From Phytoactinopolyspora halotolerans (GTDB lineage: Bacteria; Actinomycetota; Actinomycetes; Jiangellales; Jiangellaceae), in NCBI RefSeq assembly GCF_010550675.1, contig NZ_JAAGOA010000004.1, positions 186,001 through 250,000 of the forward strand: 64,000 bases of DNA. Direction: 5' to 3'. Shown piece after piece: positions 52,329-61,954 of this stretch. The notes under the pieces were generated by a model, which saw only the letters and a list, made by a program, of their open reading frames with translations, did no database searches and was not told the origin of the DNA. Every line of letters begins with the position of its first letter. The first letter of the stretch is position 1. The position numbers and the translations under genes are program-made.

Positions 52329-52820
52329 TCAACGGCCGTCCAGGCCGGGGAACGCCGGGATGTCGTCCGTCCAGCGCAGTCGTGCCCGGGCGGCCGCGAT
52401 CACCGAGTCGGCGGCGAGTGAGCGCAGCTCCTCGGCTGACGCGGTGGCGACCAGATCGACGTAGACGGCAGCGAGCCGTTCCTCCAGCACGGCGGCGAGT
52501 TCCCGGGCCGACGACGCGTCGTCCACCTGGAACGGAAGCGCGTACGACGGCAGTGCCGCCTCGGGACTGGCCTCCAGCGCGACGACCTGGTCGTATAGCG
52601 CGTCGCGCTGCGCCTCGTGCGTCTCCAGGGCGCGCTGCGCCGCCGCCTGCTCGTCGCCGTCGAGGAACGCACCGACGACGCCGTACCCGTACACGCAGGC
52701 ATGTTCGCCGGCCAGGGCCGCTTGGACAGCGGCCAGCACCGTATCGGCCGGGTCGGGTTCGCCGTCCGGCGCAGGCGTGTCCGGTGGCGTCATGCCTGGT
52801 GGTGTCGTGCCCGCATTCAT
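52329..52820 (-). CDS. Ferritin-like DUF4439 protein
   Basis: A 163-aa all-alpha protein with the ferritin-like DUF4439 pattern: VLAAVQAALAGEHACVYGYG, LETHEAQRDALYDQVVALEA, and VVALEASPEAALPSYALPFQ. Glu and His residues of the four-helix bundle (EHACVYGYG, ETHEAQRD) could bind metal. The ATG overlaps the stop of the upstream lipoprotein gene. The pair occupies the place of Rv2843/Rv2844 between proS and rimP in mycobacteria. Function unknown. Confidence 0.85.
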   Translation of the reverse strand: MNAGTTPPGMTPPDTPAPDGEPDPADTVLAAVQAALAGEHACVYGYGVVGAFLDGDEQAAAQRALETHEAQRDALYDQVVALEASPEAALPSYALPFQVDDASSARELAAVLEERLAAVYVDLVATASAEELRSLAADSVIAAARARLRWTDDIPAFPGLDGR

Positions 52821-53371
52821 GCGCGCTCCAGAGCGGTCTCGTGGGTGGCCTCCGCGGCGGCGATCGACGACAGGAGCGCCGCGAGATCAGGCCCGGCCGC
52901 GCGCAGGCAGCTCGCCAGATGCGCTTCCGATGCGGACCGCTCGGCATCGACGAGCGCCGCGAGCGCGCCGGCTGCCGCGGAGGCGACGTCGGGCAGCTCC
53001 AGCGTGCCGACGCTCAGCTCGAACACGTCGTCGGCGCTGCTCGGATCGATCTCCGGGCGGAGCAAGAACGGCAGCGGCCCGTCGTCGAGCAGCGCCTCGA
53101 GGTGACGACGGTGGTGCTCGGCGAAGGGCGCGATCCGGTCCCGCAGCCGATCATGCCGGCTGACCGTGGCGATATGCACGGCGAGCAGCCGCTCCTCGGT
53201 GCGGACCGCCCGCCAACGGACGCCGGCGTCCGGATCCGCGTCCGCGCGGTCGTCACCGAGGCGTTTGCCGATGGTGTCGCTGGAGCAGCCGGTGAGTGTC
53301 GCACCGAGCAGGGGCGCAGCTGCGGCGGCCAGCAGCACGGGCCGGCGTCGTACGCGCGCGCTGTCGTTCAC
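52817..53371 (-). CDS. Putative lipoprotein, partner of the DUF4439 protein
   Basis: A 184-aa exported protein. The lipoprotein signal (RRRPVLLAAAAAPLLGATLT, then GC) places the lipid Cys at residue 29. The mature part is helical with His- and Glu-rich stretches (FAEHHRRHLEALLDDG; EATHETALE) and may share the ferritin-like architecture of its neighbour. The stop overlaps the next gene's ATG, so the two are made together. It is divergent from rimP. Function unknown. Confidence 0.83.
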   Translation of the reverse strand: MNDSARVRRRPVLLAAAAAPLLGATLTGCSSDTIGKRLGDDRADADPDAGVRWRAVRTEERLLAVHIATVSRHDRLRDRIAPFAEHHRRHLEALLDDGPLPFLLRPEIDPSSADDVFELSVGTLELPDVASAAAGALAALVDAERSASEAHLASCLRAAGPDLAALLSSIAAAEATHETALERA

Positions 53372-53567
53372 TGGGGAACTTTAACTTTCCGCCCATTCCG
53401 GATCAGTGGCGGGTGGCACGGGTCCCGTGGGTGGCGCGGTGTGGCGTCGTCGCCGCGACACCACCGGTGTTCCCTCACTCCTCACCTGGGTCCTACATGT
53501 ATCGTTGGAAAGCACCAGATGACCGGCGCGGTTCGCGCCAGAAAACTTGAGAGTGAGGAGGGTGCGT

Positions 53568-54059
53568 GTGAGTCCGGCAGATCGTGGCCTCCTACAGCGG
53601 ATCGTTGAGCCCGTGGTCGAGCGGGAAGGGCTGGATCTCGAAGAGCTCAGGGTCTCCCAGGCCGGGCGCCGGAGCCGGCTGCAGATCGTCGTGGACGCCG
53701 ACGGCGGGGTCGACCTTGACCGATGCGCGGAGGCCTCTCGCCAGATTTCCGAGGCGCTTGACGAGTCGGACGTGATGGGCGACGCGCCCTACACCCTGGA
53801 AGTGAGCTCGCCCGGCGTCTCCCGGCCGCTGACCCTGCCGCGGCACTGGTCGCGAGCCGAGGGACGGCTGGTCAAGGTCACGCTGACCGAGGGAGGCAGC
53901 GTGACCGGGCGCGTCGCGGACGCCGGAGAGACCTCGGTCGTGCTGGACGTCGACGGTGCCGCCCGGGACATCGCCTATGGTCAGGTTGCGAAGGCACGCG
54001 TGCAGGTCGAGTTCAACCGTGGCGATGACGCGGACGCCGACGACGCGGAGACGGGGTGA
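53568..54059 (+). CDS. rimP: Ribosome maturation factor RimP
   Basis: A 163-aa protein needed for 30S subunit maturation. The N-terminal alpha/beta domain ([20 protein letters not shown], then [16 protein letters not shown]) and the SPGVSRPL motif are family hallmarks; the C-terminal SH3-like barrel and an acidic tail (DDADADDAE) follow. GTG 53568 has GAGGAGG 6 nt before it. It starts the rimP-nusA-ylxR-infB-ylxP-rbfA-truB run. Confidence 0.94.
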   Translation: MSPADRGLLQRIVEPVVEREGLDLEELRVSQAGRRSRLQIVVDADGGVDLDRCAEASRQISEALDESDVMGDAPYTLEVSSPGVSRPLTLPRHWSRAEGRLVKVTLTEGGSVTGRVADAGETSVVLDVDGAARDIAYGQVAKARVQVEFNRGDDADADDAETG

Positions 54060-54066
54060 GCTTGAC

Positions 54067-55071
54067 ATGGACATCGATCTTGCATTGCTGCGTGCGCTCG
54101 AGCGGGAGAAGGACATTCCGTTCGACCGGGTCGTGGAGGCCATCGAGCGTGCACTCCTGCTGGCCTACCAGCGCACCAGTGAGTCCCAGCCGCGGGCGCG
54201 CGTGGTGCTCGACCGGCAGTCGGGGCATGTGACGGTCTGGGCTCAGGAGTTCGACGACGAAGGAAACGTCGTACGGGAGTGGGACGACACGCCGGAGGGC
54301 TTCGGCCGGATCGCGGCGACCACCGCCAAGCAGGAGATCCTGCAGCGCATCCGGGACGCGGAGGACGAGGCCACGTACGGCGAGTTCCAGGCGAAAGAGG
54401 GGGACATCGTCTCGGGGACCATCCAGCAGGGCACGGACCCGCGGACGGTCCAGGTGGACCTGGGGCGTCTCGAGGCCACGTTGCCGGCGGCCGAGCAGGT
54501 ACCGGGGGAGAAGTACGAGCACGGCAGCCGGCTGCGCTGTTATGTGCTGCAGGTGCGTAAGGGCTTCCGCGGACCGACCGTGACCGTGTCCCGCACCCAC
54601 CCGAACCTGGTCAAGAAGCTCTTCGCGCTCGAGGTGCCGGAGATCGCCGACGGTTCGGTGGAGATCGCCGCGATCGCCCGCGAGGCGGGGCATCGAAGCA
54701 AGATCGCCGTCCACTCGAAGGTGCCGGGCCTCAACGCCAAGGGCGCGTGTATCGGTCCGATGGGTGCCCGGGTCCGCTCGGTGATGACCGAGCTGAACGG
54801 TGAGAAGATCGACATCGTCGACTGGTCTGAGGATCCGGCTGAGCTTGTCGCGCACGCGCTGTCGCCGGCCCGGGTGCAGAGCGTGGAGATCGTCGACGAG
54901 TTCGCCAAGACAGCGCGTGTGATCGTCCCGGATTTCCAACTCTCGCTGGCGATCGGCCGCGAAGGTCAGAACGCACGGCTGGCTGCGCGGCTCACCGGGT
55001 GGCGGATCGACATCCGGCCTGACACGCAGCCGGAGGAATCGGTCACGACCATGCGGCCCGAGGATGCCTGA
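54067..55071 (+). CDS. nusA: Transcription termination/antitermination factor NusA
   Basis: A 334-aa RNA polymerase-binding elongation factor. Domains in order: N-terminal RNAP-binding domain ([20 protein letters not shown]), S1 domain (about 135-200, [20 protein letters not shown]), KH1 (about 230-275) and KH2 (with the [20 protein letters not shown] motif). It lacks the C-terminal acidic repeats, as usual in actinobacteria. It begins 7 bp after rimP. Confidence 0.97.
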   Translation: MDIDLALLRALEREKDIPFDRVVEAIERALLLAYQRTSESQPRARVVLDRQSGHVTVWAQEFDDEGNVVREWDDTPEGFGRIAATTAKQEILQRIRDAEDEATYGEFQAKEGDIVSGTIQQGTDPRTVQVDLGRLEATLPAAEQVPGEKYEHGSRLRCYVLQVRKGFRGPTVTVSRTHPNLVKKLFALEVPEIADGSVEIAAIAREAGHRSKIAVHSKVPGLNAKGACIGPMGARVRSVMTELNGEKIDIVDWSEDPAELVAHALSPARVQSVEIVDEFAKTARVIVPDFQLSLAIGREGQNARLAARLTGWRIDIRPDTQPEESVTTMRPEDA

Positions 55072-55166
55072 CCTGTAGAGACGTCCGGCGACGGCTGGTC
55101 GGCCGGGGGCGGTTTCGCGGGTGTGACGGGCCGGGCTTCATGAACAGGCGAGGTAGACGGTAAACT

Positions 55167-55463
55167 ATGACGGCGGAAGACCGCGCGCGTCGACGGGTTC
55201 CTATACGTACTTGTGTGGGTTGCCGTTCACGCGCGGAGAAATCCGCACTGCTTCGAGTCGTCGTCGAAGGTTCCGGTCCAGACATGGGACTGGTGCCCGA
55301 CCCCGACGGAAAGCGTCCCGGGCGAGGTGCCTACATTCACCCCAGCACGGGATGTCTGGACGCCGCCGAACGCCGGCGGGCCTTCACTCGGTCGTTTCGC
55401 CGGGGCGGGCCGCTGGACGTTACGCTGGTCCGGCGATGGCTGGAAGCAGTGGAGCGAGCCTGA
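55167..55463 (+). CDS. YlxR-family (DUF448) RNA-binding protein
   Basis: A 98-aa protein with the YlxR signature RTCVGCRSRAEKSALLRVVV and GRGAYIHPSTGCLDAAERRR. It is always found between nusA and infB. YlxR proteins bind nucleic acid and have been implicated in RNase P activity and in regulation. TAGACG (55154-55159) lies 7 nt before the ATG, so an internal leaderless promoter is possible. Confidence 0.93.
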   Translation: MTAEDRARRRVPIRTCVGCRSRAEKSALLRVVVEGSGPDMGLVPDPDGKRPGRGAYIHPSTGCLDAAERRRAFTRSFRRGGPLDVTLVRRWLEAVERA

Positions 55464-55621
55464 CAAGGGCTCTGAGACCGACTTGGAAGTTCCAGGCAGG
55501 TCTGGCCAGGAAAGAAGGAGACACGACGTGACTCTCATGAGCGTTCGATGAGCACGCAACGATGAGCACGCACAACACCTAGCCGGTCCGAGCCCGCAAG
55601 CCCGGACCGATAAGGAGAGCA

Positions 55622-58600
55622 GTGGCAAAGGTCCGGGTACATGAGCTTGCCAAGGAGCTCGGTGTGTCGAGCAAGGACGTTCTCGGCAAGCTGAGCGACC
55701 TCGGTGAGTACGTCAAGTCGGCGTCCTCCACGGTAGAGGCGCCGGTAGTTCGCAAACTTCGGGAAGCGTTCGCCAACCAGGCATCCGCGCAAGGCGGTCC
55801 GGCCAGGAAGAAGGCATCGCCCGCCGACGCGGCCAGGAAGGCTGCACCGAGCGCTCCCACCCCCCCGACACCGTCCGACGTCGCGCCGAGCGCGCCGGCC
55901 AGGCCGGAGGCTCCGGAAACTCCGGCTGCGCCCGAGGGCACGGCCGCGCAGCGTCCAGCCGCGCAGAGCCCGGCGGCGGAGAGCCCGGCGGCGGAGAGTC
56001 CGGCTGCTGCCGGTTCGGCCGCCGAGAGTCCCGCGGCCGAGCGCGAGTCGACTGATAGCCCGGCCGCTGAGCGCCCCGCGTCGCCGAGGCCGGGGCCGCG
56101 CCCAGGGCCGGCGGCACCCAAGCCCGGTCCCGCGGCGGCGCGGCCTGCGCCGCCGCGCGGTGCACCGAGCGGCGGTCCCGGTGGCGGGAAGCCCAAGCCG
56201 GGCGGCCCTTCGGGCAAACCGGGACGCCCGGGCAGGTCCGAGCGTCCCACCGAGTCGGGCCGCTCCAGCGATTCCGGTGCGCCCAAGCCAGGCCAGTCGC
56301 GGCCCAGCGGATCGCGTCCCGGTAACAATCCGTTCGGTGGCGACAGCACCGGCATGGGTCAGCGTCCGACGCCGCGCCCGCCGGCTGGTCCGCGTCCGGG
56401 CAACAACCCGTTCAGCTCCGGTGGCTCGACCGGTATGCAGCGACAGGGCCGTCGTGACTCCGGCGGCGGAGGCGGCGGTGGTCGTGACTCCGGCGGCGGA
56501 GGCGGCCGTTCTGGCGGCGGTGGCGGTGCCGGCGGCCCGCGTCCCAACCCGGGCATGATGCCCGCCCGCCCACCGCGTTCCGCACCCGGCGGTGGCCGTC
56601 CTGGCGGCGGCGGTGGCGGCGGTGGCCGTCCAGGTGGCGGCGGTGGTGGTGGCCGTCCAGGTGGTGGCGGCGGCGGTGGCCGTCCTGGCGGCGGTGGTGG
56701 TGGCGCCGGCGCAGGTCGTCCCGGTGGTGGCGGCGGCTTCGGTGCCCGCCCCGGCGGTGGTCCTGGGGGCCCCGGTGGCCGTCCCGGTCCTGGTGGCCGC
56801 GGCCGCGGTGGCGGCACCGCCGGTGCGTTCGGCCGGCCCGGTGGCAAGCCCGCGAAGAGCCGCAAGAGCAAGCGCCAGAAGCGGCAGGAGCTCGACAACA
56901 TGCAGGCACCCACCATCGGTGGTGTGCGCCTGCCGCGTGGCAACGGCCAGACCATCCGGCTGCCGCGAGGCGCGTCGCTGGCGGACTTCGCCGAGCGGAT
57001 CGACGTCGACCCTGCTCAGCTGGTACAGGTGCTGTTCGGCCTGGGCGAGATGGTCACGGCCACCCAGTCGGTGGACGAGGACACGTTCCAGCTGCTCGGT
57101 GGTGAGCTGGGCTTCGAGGTCCAGCTGGTGTCGCCGGAAGACGAGGACCGCGAGCTGCTGGAGTCGTTCGACATCGACTTCGCCGATGAGGGCGACGGCG
57201 GTGTGTTCGGTGCCCGGCCGCCGGTGGTCACCGTCATGGGCCACGTCGACCACGGTAAGACGAAGCTGCTGGACGCCATCCGGAACGCCAACGTGGTCAG
57301 CGGCGAGTCCGGTGGCATCACGCAGCACATCGGTGCCTACCAGGTGCACGTCGATCACGAGGACGAGGACCGGGCGATCACCTTCATCGACACCCCGGGT
57401 CACGAGGCGTTCACCGCCATGCGTGCGCGAGGTGCGCAGGTGACGGACATCGCCATCCTGGTGGTCGCCGCTGACGACGGCGTGATGCCGCAGACCATCG
57501 AGGCGCTGAACCACGCGCAGGCGGCGGACGTGCCGATCGTGGTCGCGGTCAACAAGGTGGACAAGGAAGGCGCGAACCCGGACAAGATCCGGCAGCAGCT
57601 GACCGAGTACAACCTGGTGGCCGAGGAGTACGGCGGCGACACCATGTTCGTCGACATCTCGGCGCTGCAGCGCAAGGGCATCGACAAGCTGCTCGAAGCG
57701 GTCCTGTTGACCGCGGACGCGGCGTTGGACCTGAAGGCCAACGCGGAGATGGCCGCGCGCGGCGTCGCGATCGAGGGTCACCTCGACAAGGGGCGCGGCC
57801 CGGTCGCGACCGTGCTGGTGCAGCGCGGGACGCTGCGTCCGGGGGATGCGATCGTCACCGGTCAGTCCTACGGTCGTGTGCGTGCCATGCTCGACGAGTA
57901 CGGCAAGCAGGTCGAGGAGGCCGGTCCGTCGCGGCCGGTGCTGGTGCTCGGCTTGACCGCCGTCCCGGGTGCAGGGGACAAGTTCCTCGTCGCCGACGAC
58001 GACCGCACCGCACGTCAGATCGCCGAGAAGCGTGAGGCGATGGAGCGGAACGCGGCCCTGGCGAAGGCACGCAAGCGGGTCACGCTGGAGAGCTTCCTGG
58101 CCGAGAGCAAGGTGCAGACGCTCAACCTGATCCTCAAGGGTGACGTCTCGGGCTCGGTCGAGGCACTCGAGGATGCGCTGCTCAAGATCGATGTGGGCGA
58201 AGAGGTCGACCTGAGGATCATCCACCGCGGTGTGGGTGCGATCACGGCCAACGACGTCAACCTCGCTTCGATCGACGAGGGCATCATCATCGGCTTCAAC
58301 GTGCGGCCGCAGAACCGGGCCGTCGAGGACCTCGCCGACCGCGAAGGCGTCGAGATCCGGTACTACTCGGTCATCTACTCGGCGATCGAGGAGATCGAGG
58401 CGGCCCTGAAGGGCATGCTCAAGCCGGAGTACGAGGAAGTCCAGCTGGGGACGGCGGAGATCCGTGAGGTCTTCCGCTCGTCCAAGGTCGGCAACATCGC
58501 CGGCTGCATGGTGACCAGCGGGATCATGCGTCGCAACGCGTCGGCGCGGCTGCTCCGGGACGGCGTCGTCGTGGCCGACAAGGTGACCGTGGCGTCGCTG

Positions 58601-58732
58601 CGTCGGGTGAAGGACGACGTCACCGAGGTTCGTGACGGTTTCGAGTGCGGTATCAGCCTGGGCTCGTACAACGACATCCAGGTCGGCGACGTGATCGAGA
58701 CCTATGAGATGAAGGAGAAGCCGCGCGCCTGA
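55622..58732 (+). CDS. infB: Translation initiation factor IF-2
   Basis: A 1036-aa GTPase that brings initiator tRNA to the ribosome. The N-terminal IF2_N domain ([20 protein letters not shown]) is followed by a long Ala/Pro-rich, then Gly/Arg-rich linker (about residues 60-420, with GGG repeats between 56450 and 56860), a second IF2_N module, the G domain (GHVDHGKT near residue 540, [13 protein letters not shown]) and C-terminal domains II-IV. The linker is low complexity and longer than in E. coli, as in other actinobacteria. The stop overlaps the ylxP start (TGATG). Confidence 0.97.
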   Translation: MAKVRVHELAKELGVSSKDVLGKLSDLGEYVKSASSTVEAPVVRKLREAFANQASAQGGPARKKASPADAARKAAPSAPTPPTPSDVAPSAPARPEAPETPAAPEGTAAQRPAAQSPAAESPAAESPAAAGSAAESPAAERESTDSPAAERPASPRPGPRPGPAAPKPGPAAARPAPPRGAPSGGPGGGKPKPGGPSGKPGRPGRSERPTESGRSSDSGAPKPGQSRPSGSRPGNNPFGGDSTGMGQRPTPRPPAGPRPGNNPFSSGGSTGMQRQGRRDSGGGGGGGRDSGGGGGRSGGGGGAGGPRPNPGMMPARPPRSAPGGGRPGGGGGGGGRPGGGGGGGRPGGGGGGGRPGGGGGGAGAGRPGGGGGFGARPGGGPGGPGGRPGPGGRGRGGGTAGAFGRPGGKPAKSRKSKRQKRQELDNMQAPTIGGVRLPRGNGQTIRLPRGASLADFAERIDVDPAQLVQVLFGLGEMVTATQSVDEDTFQLLGGELGFEVQLVSPEDEDRELLESFDIDFADEGDGGVFGARPPVVTVMGHVDHGKTKLLDAIRNANVVSGESGGITQHIGAYQVHVDHEDEDRAITFIDTPGHEAFTAMRARGAQVTDIAILVVAADDGVMPQTIEALNHAQAADVPIVVAVNKVDKEGANPDKIRQQLTEYNLVAEEYGGDTMFVDISALQRKGIDKLLEAVLLTADAALDLKANAEMAARGVAIEGHLDKGRGPVATVLVQRGTLRPGDAIVTGQSYGRVRAMLDEYGKQVEEAGPSRPVLVLGLTAVPGAGDKFLVADDDRTARQIAEKREAMERNAALAKARKRVTLESFLAESKVQTLNLILKGDVSGSVEALEDALLKIDVGEEVDLRIIHRGVGAITANDVNLASIDEGIIIGFNVRPQNRAVEDLADREGVEIRYYSVIYSAIEEIEAALKGMLKPEYEEVQLGTAEIREVFRSSKVGNIAGCMVTSGIMRRNASARLLRDGVVVADKVTVASLRRVKDDVTEVRDGFECGISLGSYNDIQVGDVIETYEMKEKPRA

Positions 58733-59055
58733 TGTTCGTCGGGACGCTCAGCCTGGACCTCCTGCTGGGTGACGTCCGGTCACTCAAGCAGAAGCGCGCC
58801 GTCGTACGTCCGATCATCGCGGAGGTACGACGGCGCCACGAGGTCTCGGTGGCCGAAGTGGGTCATGTCGACCTGTACCGCCGCGCCGAGATCGGCGTGG
58901 CGGTGGTGGCCGGTGAAGCCGCGCATTGCCGGACGGTGCTGGACAGCATCGAACGGTTGGTCGCGGCGCGTCCCGAGATCGAGCTTCTGTCCGCGCACCG
59001 CCGGTTGCGGTCGGACGAGGACGACACGCTCCCGTCGTCGGGCGTGAGCACCTAG
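58732..59055 (+). CDS. YlxP-family (DUF503) protein
   Basis: A 107-aa protein with the DUF503 pattern [40 protein letters not shown]. It is conserved between infB and rbfA in Gram-positive bacteria. The function is not established; a role in ribosome assembly is assumed from position. Its ATG shares a base with the infB stop, so translation is coupled. Confidence 0.93.
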   Translation: MFVGTLSLDLLLGDVRSLKQKRAVVRPIIAEVRRRHEVSVAEVGHVDLYRRAEIGVAVVAGEAAHCRTVLDSIERLVAARPEIELLSAHRRLRSDEDDTLPSSGVST

Positions 59056-59129
59056 ACGTCGCACCGGCGACACACCACATGAGCGACGGCGACCGCCGGA
59101 CGACCATAGAGCACAACAAGGAGAACGAC

Positions 59130-59678
59130 ATGGCTGACCCGGGTCGCGCGCGTAAGCTGGCCGACCGGATCCGTGAGATCGCGGCGGAGACGTTGGAGCG
59201 GCGGGTGAAGGATCCCCGGCTGGGATTCGTCACGGTGACCGACGCCCGGGTGACCGGGGACCTTCGTGAGGCGACCGTCTTCTACACGGTGTACGGCGAC
59301 GACAGCGACCGCGCCGCGACGGCGGTGGCGCTGGAACGGGTCCGTGGCCTGGTGCGTTCCGAGGTGGGGCGGCAGACCGGTATCCGGTTCACCCCGACCG
59401 TCGATTTCGTCGCCGATGCGATCCCGCAGAACGCGGCGCACATCGAAGACCTGCTGCGGTCGGCTCGCGCCTCCGATGAGCAGGTGGCCCAGGCGGCGGC
59501 TGCTGCCGAATACGCCGGAGACCCGGATCCGTACCGGGTTCGTGAGGACGACGAGGACGACGACGCGGAGTCTGCGGCGGGCGGGTCCGTCGTGGATGGG
59601 TCTGCTGCTGATGAGTCCGATGCCGACGCCTCCGCTGCCGGCCGGCCCACCTCCGGGGAGACCGACGACCGCGCATGA
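59130..59678 (+). CDS. rbfA: Ribosome-binding factor A
   Basis: A 182-aa protein assisting maturation of the 30S subunit. The KH-like RbfA domain covers residues 1-125 (MADPGRARKLADRIREIAAE, then RVKDPRLGFVTVTDARVTGD and VGRQTGIRFTPTVDFVADAI). The C-terminal 55 residues are an acidic, Asp/Ser/Ala-rich tail, probably disordered. AAGGAG lies 6-7 nt before the ATG; the frame is open upstream inside ylxP. Confidence 0.95.
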   Translation: MADPGRARKLADRIREIAAETLERRVKDPRLGFVTVTDARVTGDLREATVFYTVYGDDSDRAATAVALERVRGLVRSEVGRQTGIRFTPTVDFVADAIPQNAAHIEDLLRSARASDEQVAQAAAAAEYAGDPDPYRVREDDEDDDAESAAGGSVVDGSAADESDADASAAGRPTSGETDDRA

Positions 59679-59778
59679 CGAGGCTTCCCACGCGTGCGTC
59701 TGGCACCGAGTGGCCTGAAGCGCTCATGATGCCGGACGTCACACCGGACGGAGCGACGAGAGACGAGGTGGGCGAGCC

Positions 59779-60678
59779 ATGGGTGGCAAGACCAGGAAGC
59801 CGTCGGAGTACGGTGACGGCTTGGTGGTGGTCGACAAGCCCGGGGACATGACGTCGCACAGCGTCGTCGCCCGGATCCGGCGGCTGGCGGACACCCGGCG
59901 GGTCGGCCACGCCGGCACGCTTGACCCGATGGCCACGGGGGTGCTGGTGGTCGGGGTGGGACGCGCGACCCGGCTGCTCGGCCATCTCGCGCTCACCGAC
60001 AAGACGTATGAGGCGACGATGCGGCTGGGCGCCCGCACCGTGACCGACGACGCCGACGGGGAAGTGGTGGACCAGACCGACGCCTCCGGTGTTGACGACG
60101 CCGCCATCCGCACCGAGATGGCGGTGCTGACCGGCGAGATCCGCCAGGTGCCCAGTGCGGTGTCGGCGGTGAAGGTGGACGGGGTCCGCTCTTACCAGCG
60201 GGTCCGCACGGGCGAAGAGGTGGAGCTGAAGGCTCGCACCGTCACGGTCAGCCGGTTCGACCTGCTCGACGTGCGCCGCAGTGGCGGGTACGTCGACCTC
60301 GACGTGCTGGTGGAATGCTCGTCGGGGACGTATATCCGGGCGCTCGCCCGGGATATCGGTGCGGCGCTGGGTGTCGGCGGGCATCTGACCAGGCTGCGCC
60401 GCACGCGCGTCGGCGCCTACACGGTGGAGCAGACGCGCACGCTCGAGCAACTGGAGGAGAAGTTCGAGCTGATTCCGCTGGAGGAGGCGGCGGCGGTGGC
60501 GTTCCCGAGGCTGGACGTCGACGCCGCCACCGCACGCCAGGTCGCGCATGGTGCGCCGATGCCGCGGACCGAGCGGGGACCCGGTCCGGTCGCGGTCTTC
60601 GGACCGGACGGTACGCTTCTTTCTCTCGTGGAAGATCGTGGTCCGCGAGCCAAGTATCTTGCGGTGTTCGTCGGATAG
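59779..60678 (+). CDS. truB: tRNA pseudouridine(55) synthase
   Basis: A 299-aa enzyme forming pseudouridine 55 in the T-loop of tRNAs. The TruB motifs are VVDKPGDMTSHSVVARIRRL, RVGHAGTLDPMATGVLVVGV (catalytic Asp in GTLDP), YEATMRLGARTVTDDADGE and SSGTYIRALARDIGAALGVG. A C-terminal PUA-like module follows. In most actinobacteria ribF comes next; here two marR genes and an exporter intervene before ribF at 63759. Confidence 0.96.
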   Translation: MGGKTRKPSEYGDGLVVVDKPGDMTSHSVVARIRRLADTRRVGHAGTLDPMATGVLVVGVGRATRLLGHLALTDKTYEATMRLGARTVTDDADGEVVDQTDASGVDDAAIRTEMAVLTGEIRQVPSAVSAVKVDGVRSYQRVRTGEEVELKARTVTVSRFDLLDVRRSGGYVDLDVLVECSSGTYIRALARDIGAALGVGGHLTRLRRTRVGAYTVEQTRTLEQLEEKFELIPLEEAAAVAFPRLDVDAATARQVAHGAPMPRTERGPGPVAVFGPDGTLLSLVEDRGPRAKYLAVFVG

Positions 60679-60689
60679 GACCGGGGCAT

Positions 60690-61148
60690 ATGAGCGAAGG
60701 GGACCGCAGGCAGCCGCACGAGCAGCTGGACACCGAGCTTTCGCTGCTCGCGAGGCGGTCGCGGTGGATGTGGGTCACGCTGGCGCGCGAGGCCGAGGAG
60801 GGTCTTGAGGCCGCCGCCTACGGTCTGCTCGCCGCTCTGTACGACGCCGACGACGACCTGCGCGGCGGCGACTTGGCGGATAAGTTCGGGCTGGACAAGT
60901 CCACGGTGAGCCGCCAGATCGCGCAGATGGAGAGCCTGGGCCTGTTGAAGCGTGTGCCGGACCCGCAAGACGGGCGGGCACGGTTGCTCCGCATCACCGA
61001 TGACGGCCGGTCGCGTGTCCGCCGGCTGCGTGAACGGCGTGCCCGTTGGCTGGAGCGCGCGTTGCGGGACTGGCCCGGCGACGACGTGCAGGAACTGGTC
61101 GGCCTGCTGCAACGACTGAACTCCTCCCTGGAGAGCCCCGACCGCTGA
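60690..61148 (+). CDS. MarR-family transcriptional regulator
   Basis: A 152-aa MarR protein. Its winged helix is YGLLAALYDADDDLRGGDLA, then KFGLDKSTVSRQIAQMESLG and KRVPDPQDGRARLLRITDDG. It starts 12 bp after the truB stop, on the same strand, so it could be read with the core operon. Its targets are unknown. A 94-bp palindromic element follows 30 bp after the stop. This gene begins the 3-kb stretch that separates truB from ribF. Confidence 0.92.
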   Translation: MSEGDRRQPHEQLDTELSLLARRSRWMWVTLAREAEEGLEAAAYGLLAALYDADDDLRGGDLADKFGLDKSTVSRQIAQMESLGLLKRVPDPQDGRARLLRITDDGRSRVRRLRERRARWLERALRDWPGDDVQELVGLLQRLNSSLESPDR

Positions 61149-61178
61149 CCCTCTCCACCACCCCCCCGGCGCCCCCGC

Positions 61179-61272
61179 CCTAAATGATCATGTGAAGTGG
61201 GTTTTCTCGTGCACCCCCATGTCTGCAGGCCAGGTAGAGCACGATAAAACCCACTTCACATGATCATTTAGG
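61179..61272. repeat. 94-bp palindromic element, copy 2
   Basis: Arms 61179-61212 and 61239-61272 (34 bp, one mismatch) begin CCTAAATGATCATGTGAAGT and enclose a loop related to that of copy 1 (30760-30853). Both copies are exactly 94 bp. It lies between two marR genes and may act as a terminator for the first. Confidence 0.9.
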
Positions 61273-61300
61273 CTGCGCTCGGATTGGCGGAACGGTTGTG

Positions 61301-61335
61301 GAATACAATCAATATTTATATGGTTGTATCAACCA
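61301..61335 (+). promoter_or_regulatory. Candidate MarR operator and promoter region
   Basis: TGGTTG-TAT-CAACCA (61321-61335) is a perfect 6-3-6 palindrome. ATACAA (from 61303) and TTGTAT (61324-61329) form a second, wider dyad across an unusually AT-rich patch that probably contains the -10. It lies 33 bp before the ATG of the second marR gene. Confidence 0.6.
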
Positions 61336-61367
61336 ACTGTAGTGCTGGATGTGAATGGAGCCTCGCC

Positions 61368-61892
61368 ATGGCCGAGGACGTCTACGAGTCGATCGTCGAT
61401 CATCTGCGCTGCCTCGTGCGGCTGAGCAGGACCGTCGCGCACCGGCACGTCGCCGTGTACGAAGGGCTGTCGGTCGGGGTGGCCGGCGCCTTGGGCGTGC
61501 TCGCCCGGGAAGGCGCGATGCGCCTCACGACGCTGGCGGAACGGCAGGCGATCGACACGTCCGTCGCCAGCCGGCAGGTCGCTGAACTGGTCGCGATCGG
61601 CCTGGTCGAGCGGGTGCCGGACCCCGACGACGCGCGCGCCCAGCTACTGGTGTCCACGAGCGACGGCGCCGCGATGGCCGAACGCATCCGGTGCCGCCAG
61701 GTCGAGATCGTCGCCGATGTCCTGCGCCCCTGGACCCGCGACGACGCGATCGCGCTCGAAGCAGGGCTGGCGCGACTGAAAGCCGGCTTGCGCGAGTTGG
61801 TGAACCGGCCCGCGGGGCCAGCGCCGGAGCAGCCACCGGAGCAGCCACCGGAGCGCGCGCCGGAGCCGGGCCGTCAGCCGACGCCGACGTGA
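61368..61892 (+). CDS. MarR-family transcriptional regulator (of the adjacent exporter)
   Basis: A 174-aa MarR protein with a winged helix (VAGALGVLAREGAMRLTTLA, then RQAIDTSVASRQVAELVAIG, RVPDPDDARAQLLVSTSDG) and a Pro/Glu-rich C-terminal tail (repeated EQPPE). ATG 61368 has GGAG 7 nt upstream. It precedes an EmrB/QacA-type exporter gene by 62 bp and likely represses both through the palindrome at 61321-61335. Inducers of such systems are often lipophilic drugs; the one here is unknown. Confidence 0.92.
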   Translation: MAEDVYESIVDHLRCLVRLSRTVAHRHVAVYEGLSVGVAGALGVLAREGAMRLTTLAERQAIDTSVASRQVAELVAIGLVERVPDPDDARAQLLVSTSDGAAMAERIRCRQVEIVADVLRPWTRDDAIALEAGLARLKAGLRELVNRPAGPAPEQPPEQPPERAPEPGRQPTPT

Positions 61893-61954
61893 CAGCGGGC
61901 AGGCGAGACGGACGCACACCTGCCCGAGTACAAGAGACGGAAAGGACACGCACG

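Noticed and set aside
56450-56860. CRISPR-like or independent repeat array
   Set aside because: The short-period repeats are in-frame Gly/Arg codons of the IF-2 linker, not separated repeats with unique spacers.
55535-58225. 896-aa open frame opposite infB
   Set aside because: Antisense to infB, with long Thr/Ala and Gly/Arg runs from the infB linker repeats; no ribosome site or motif.
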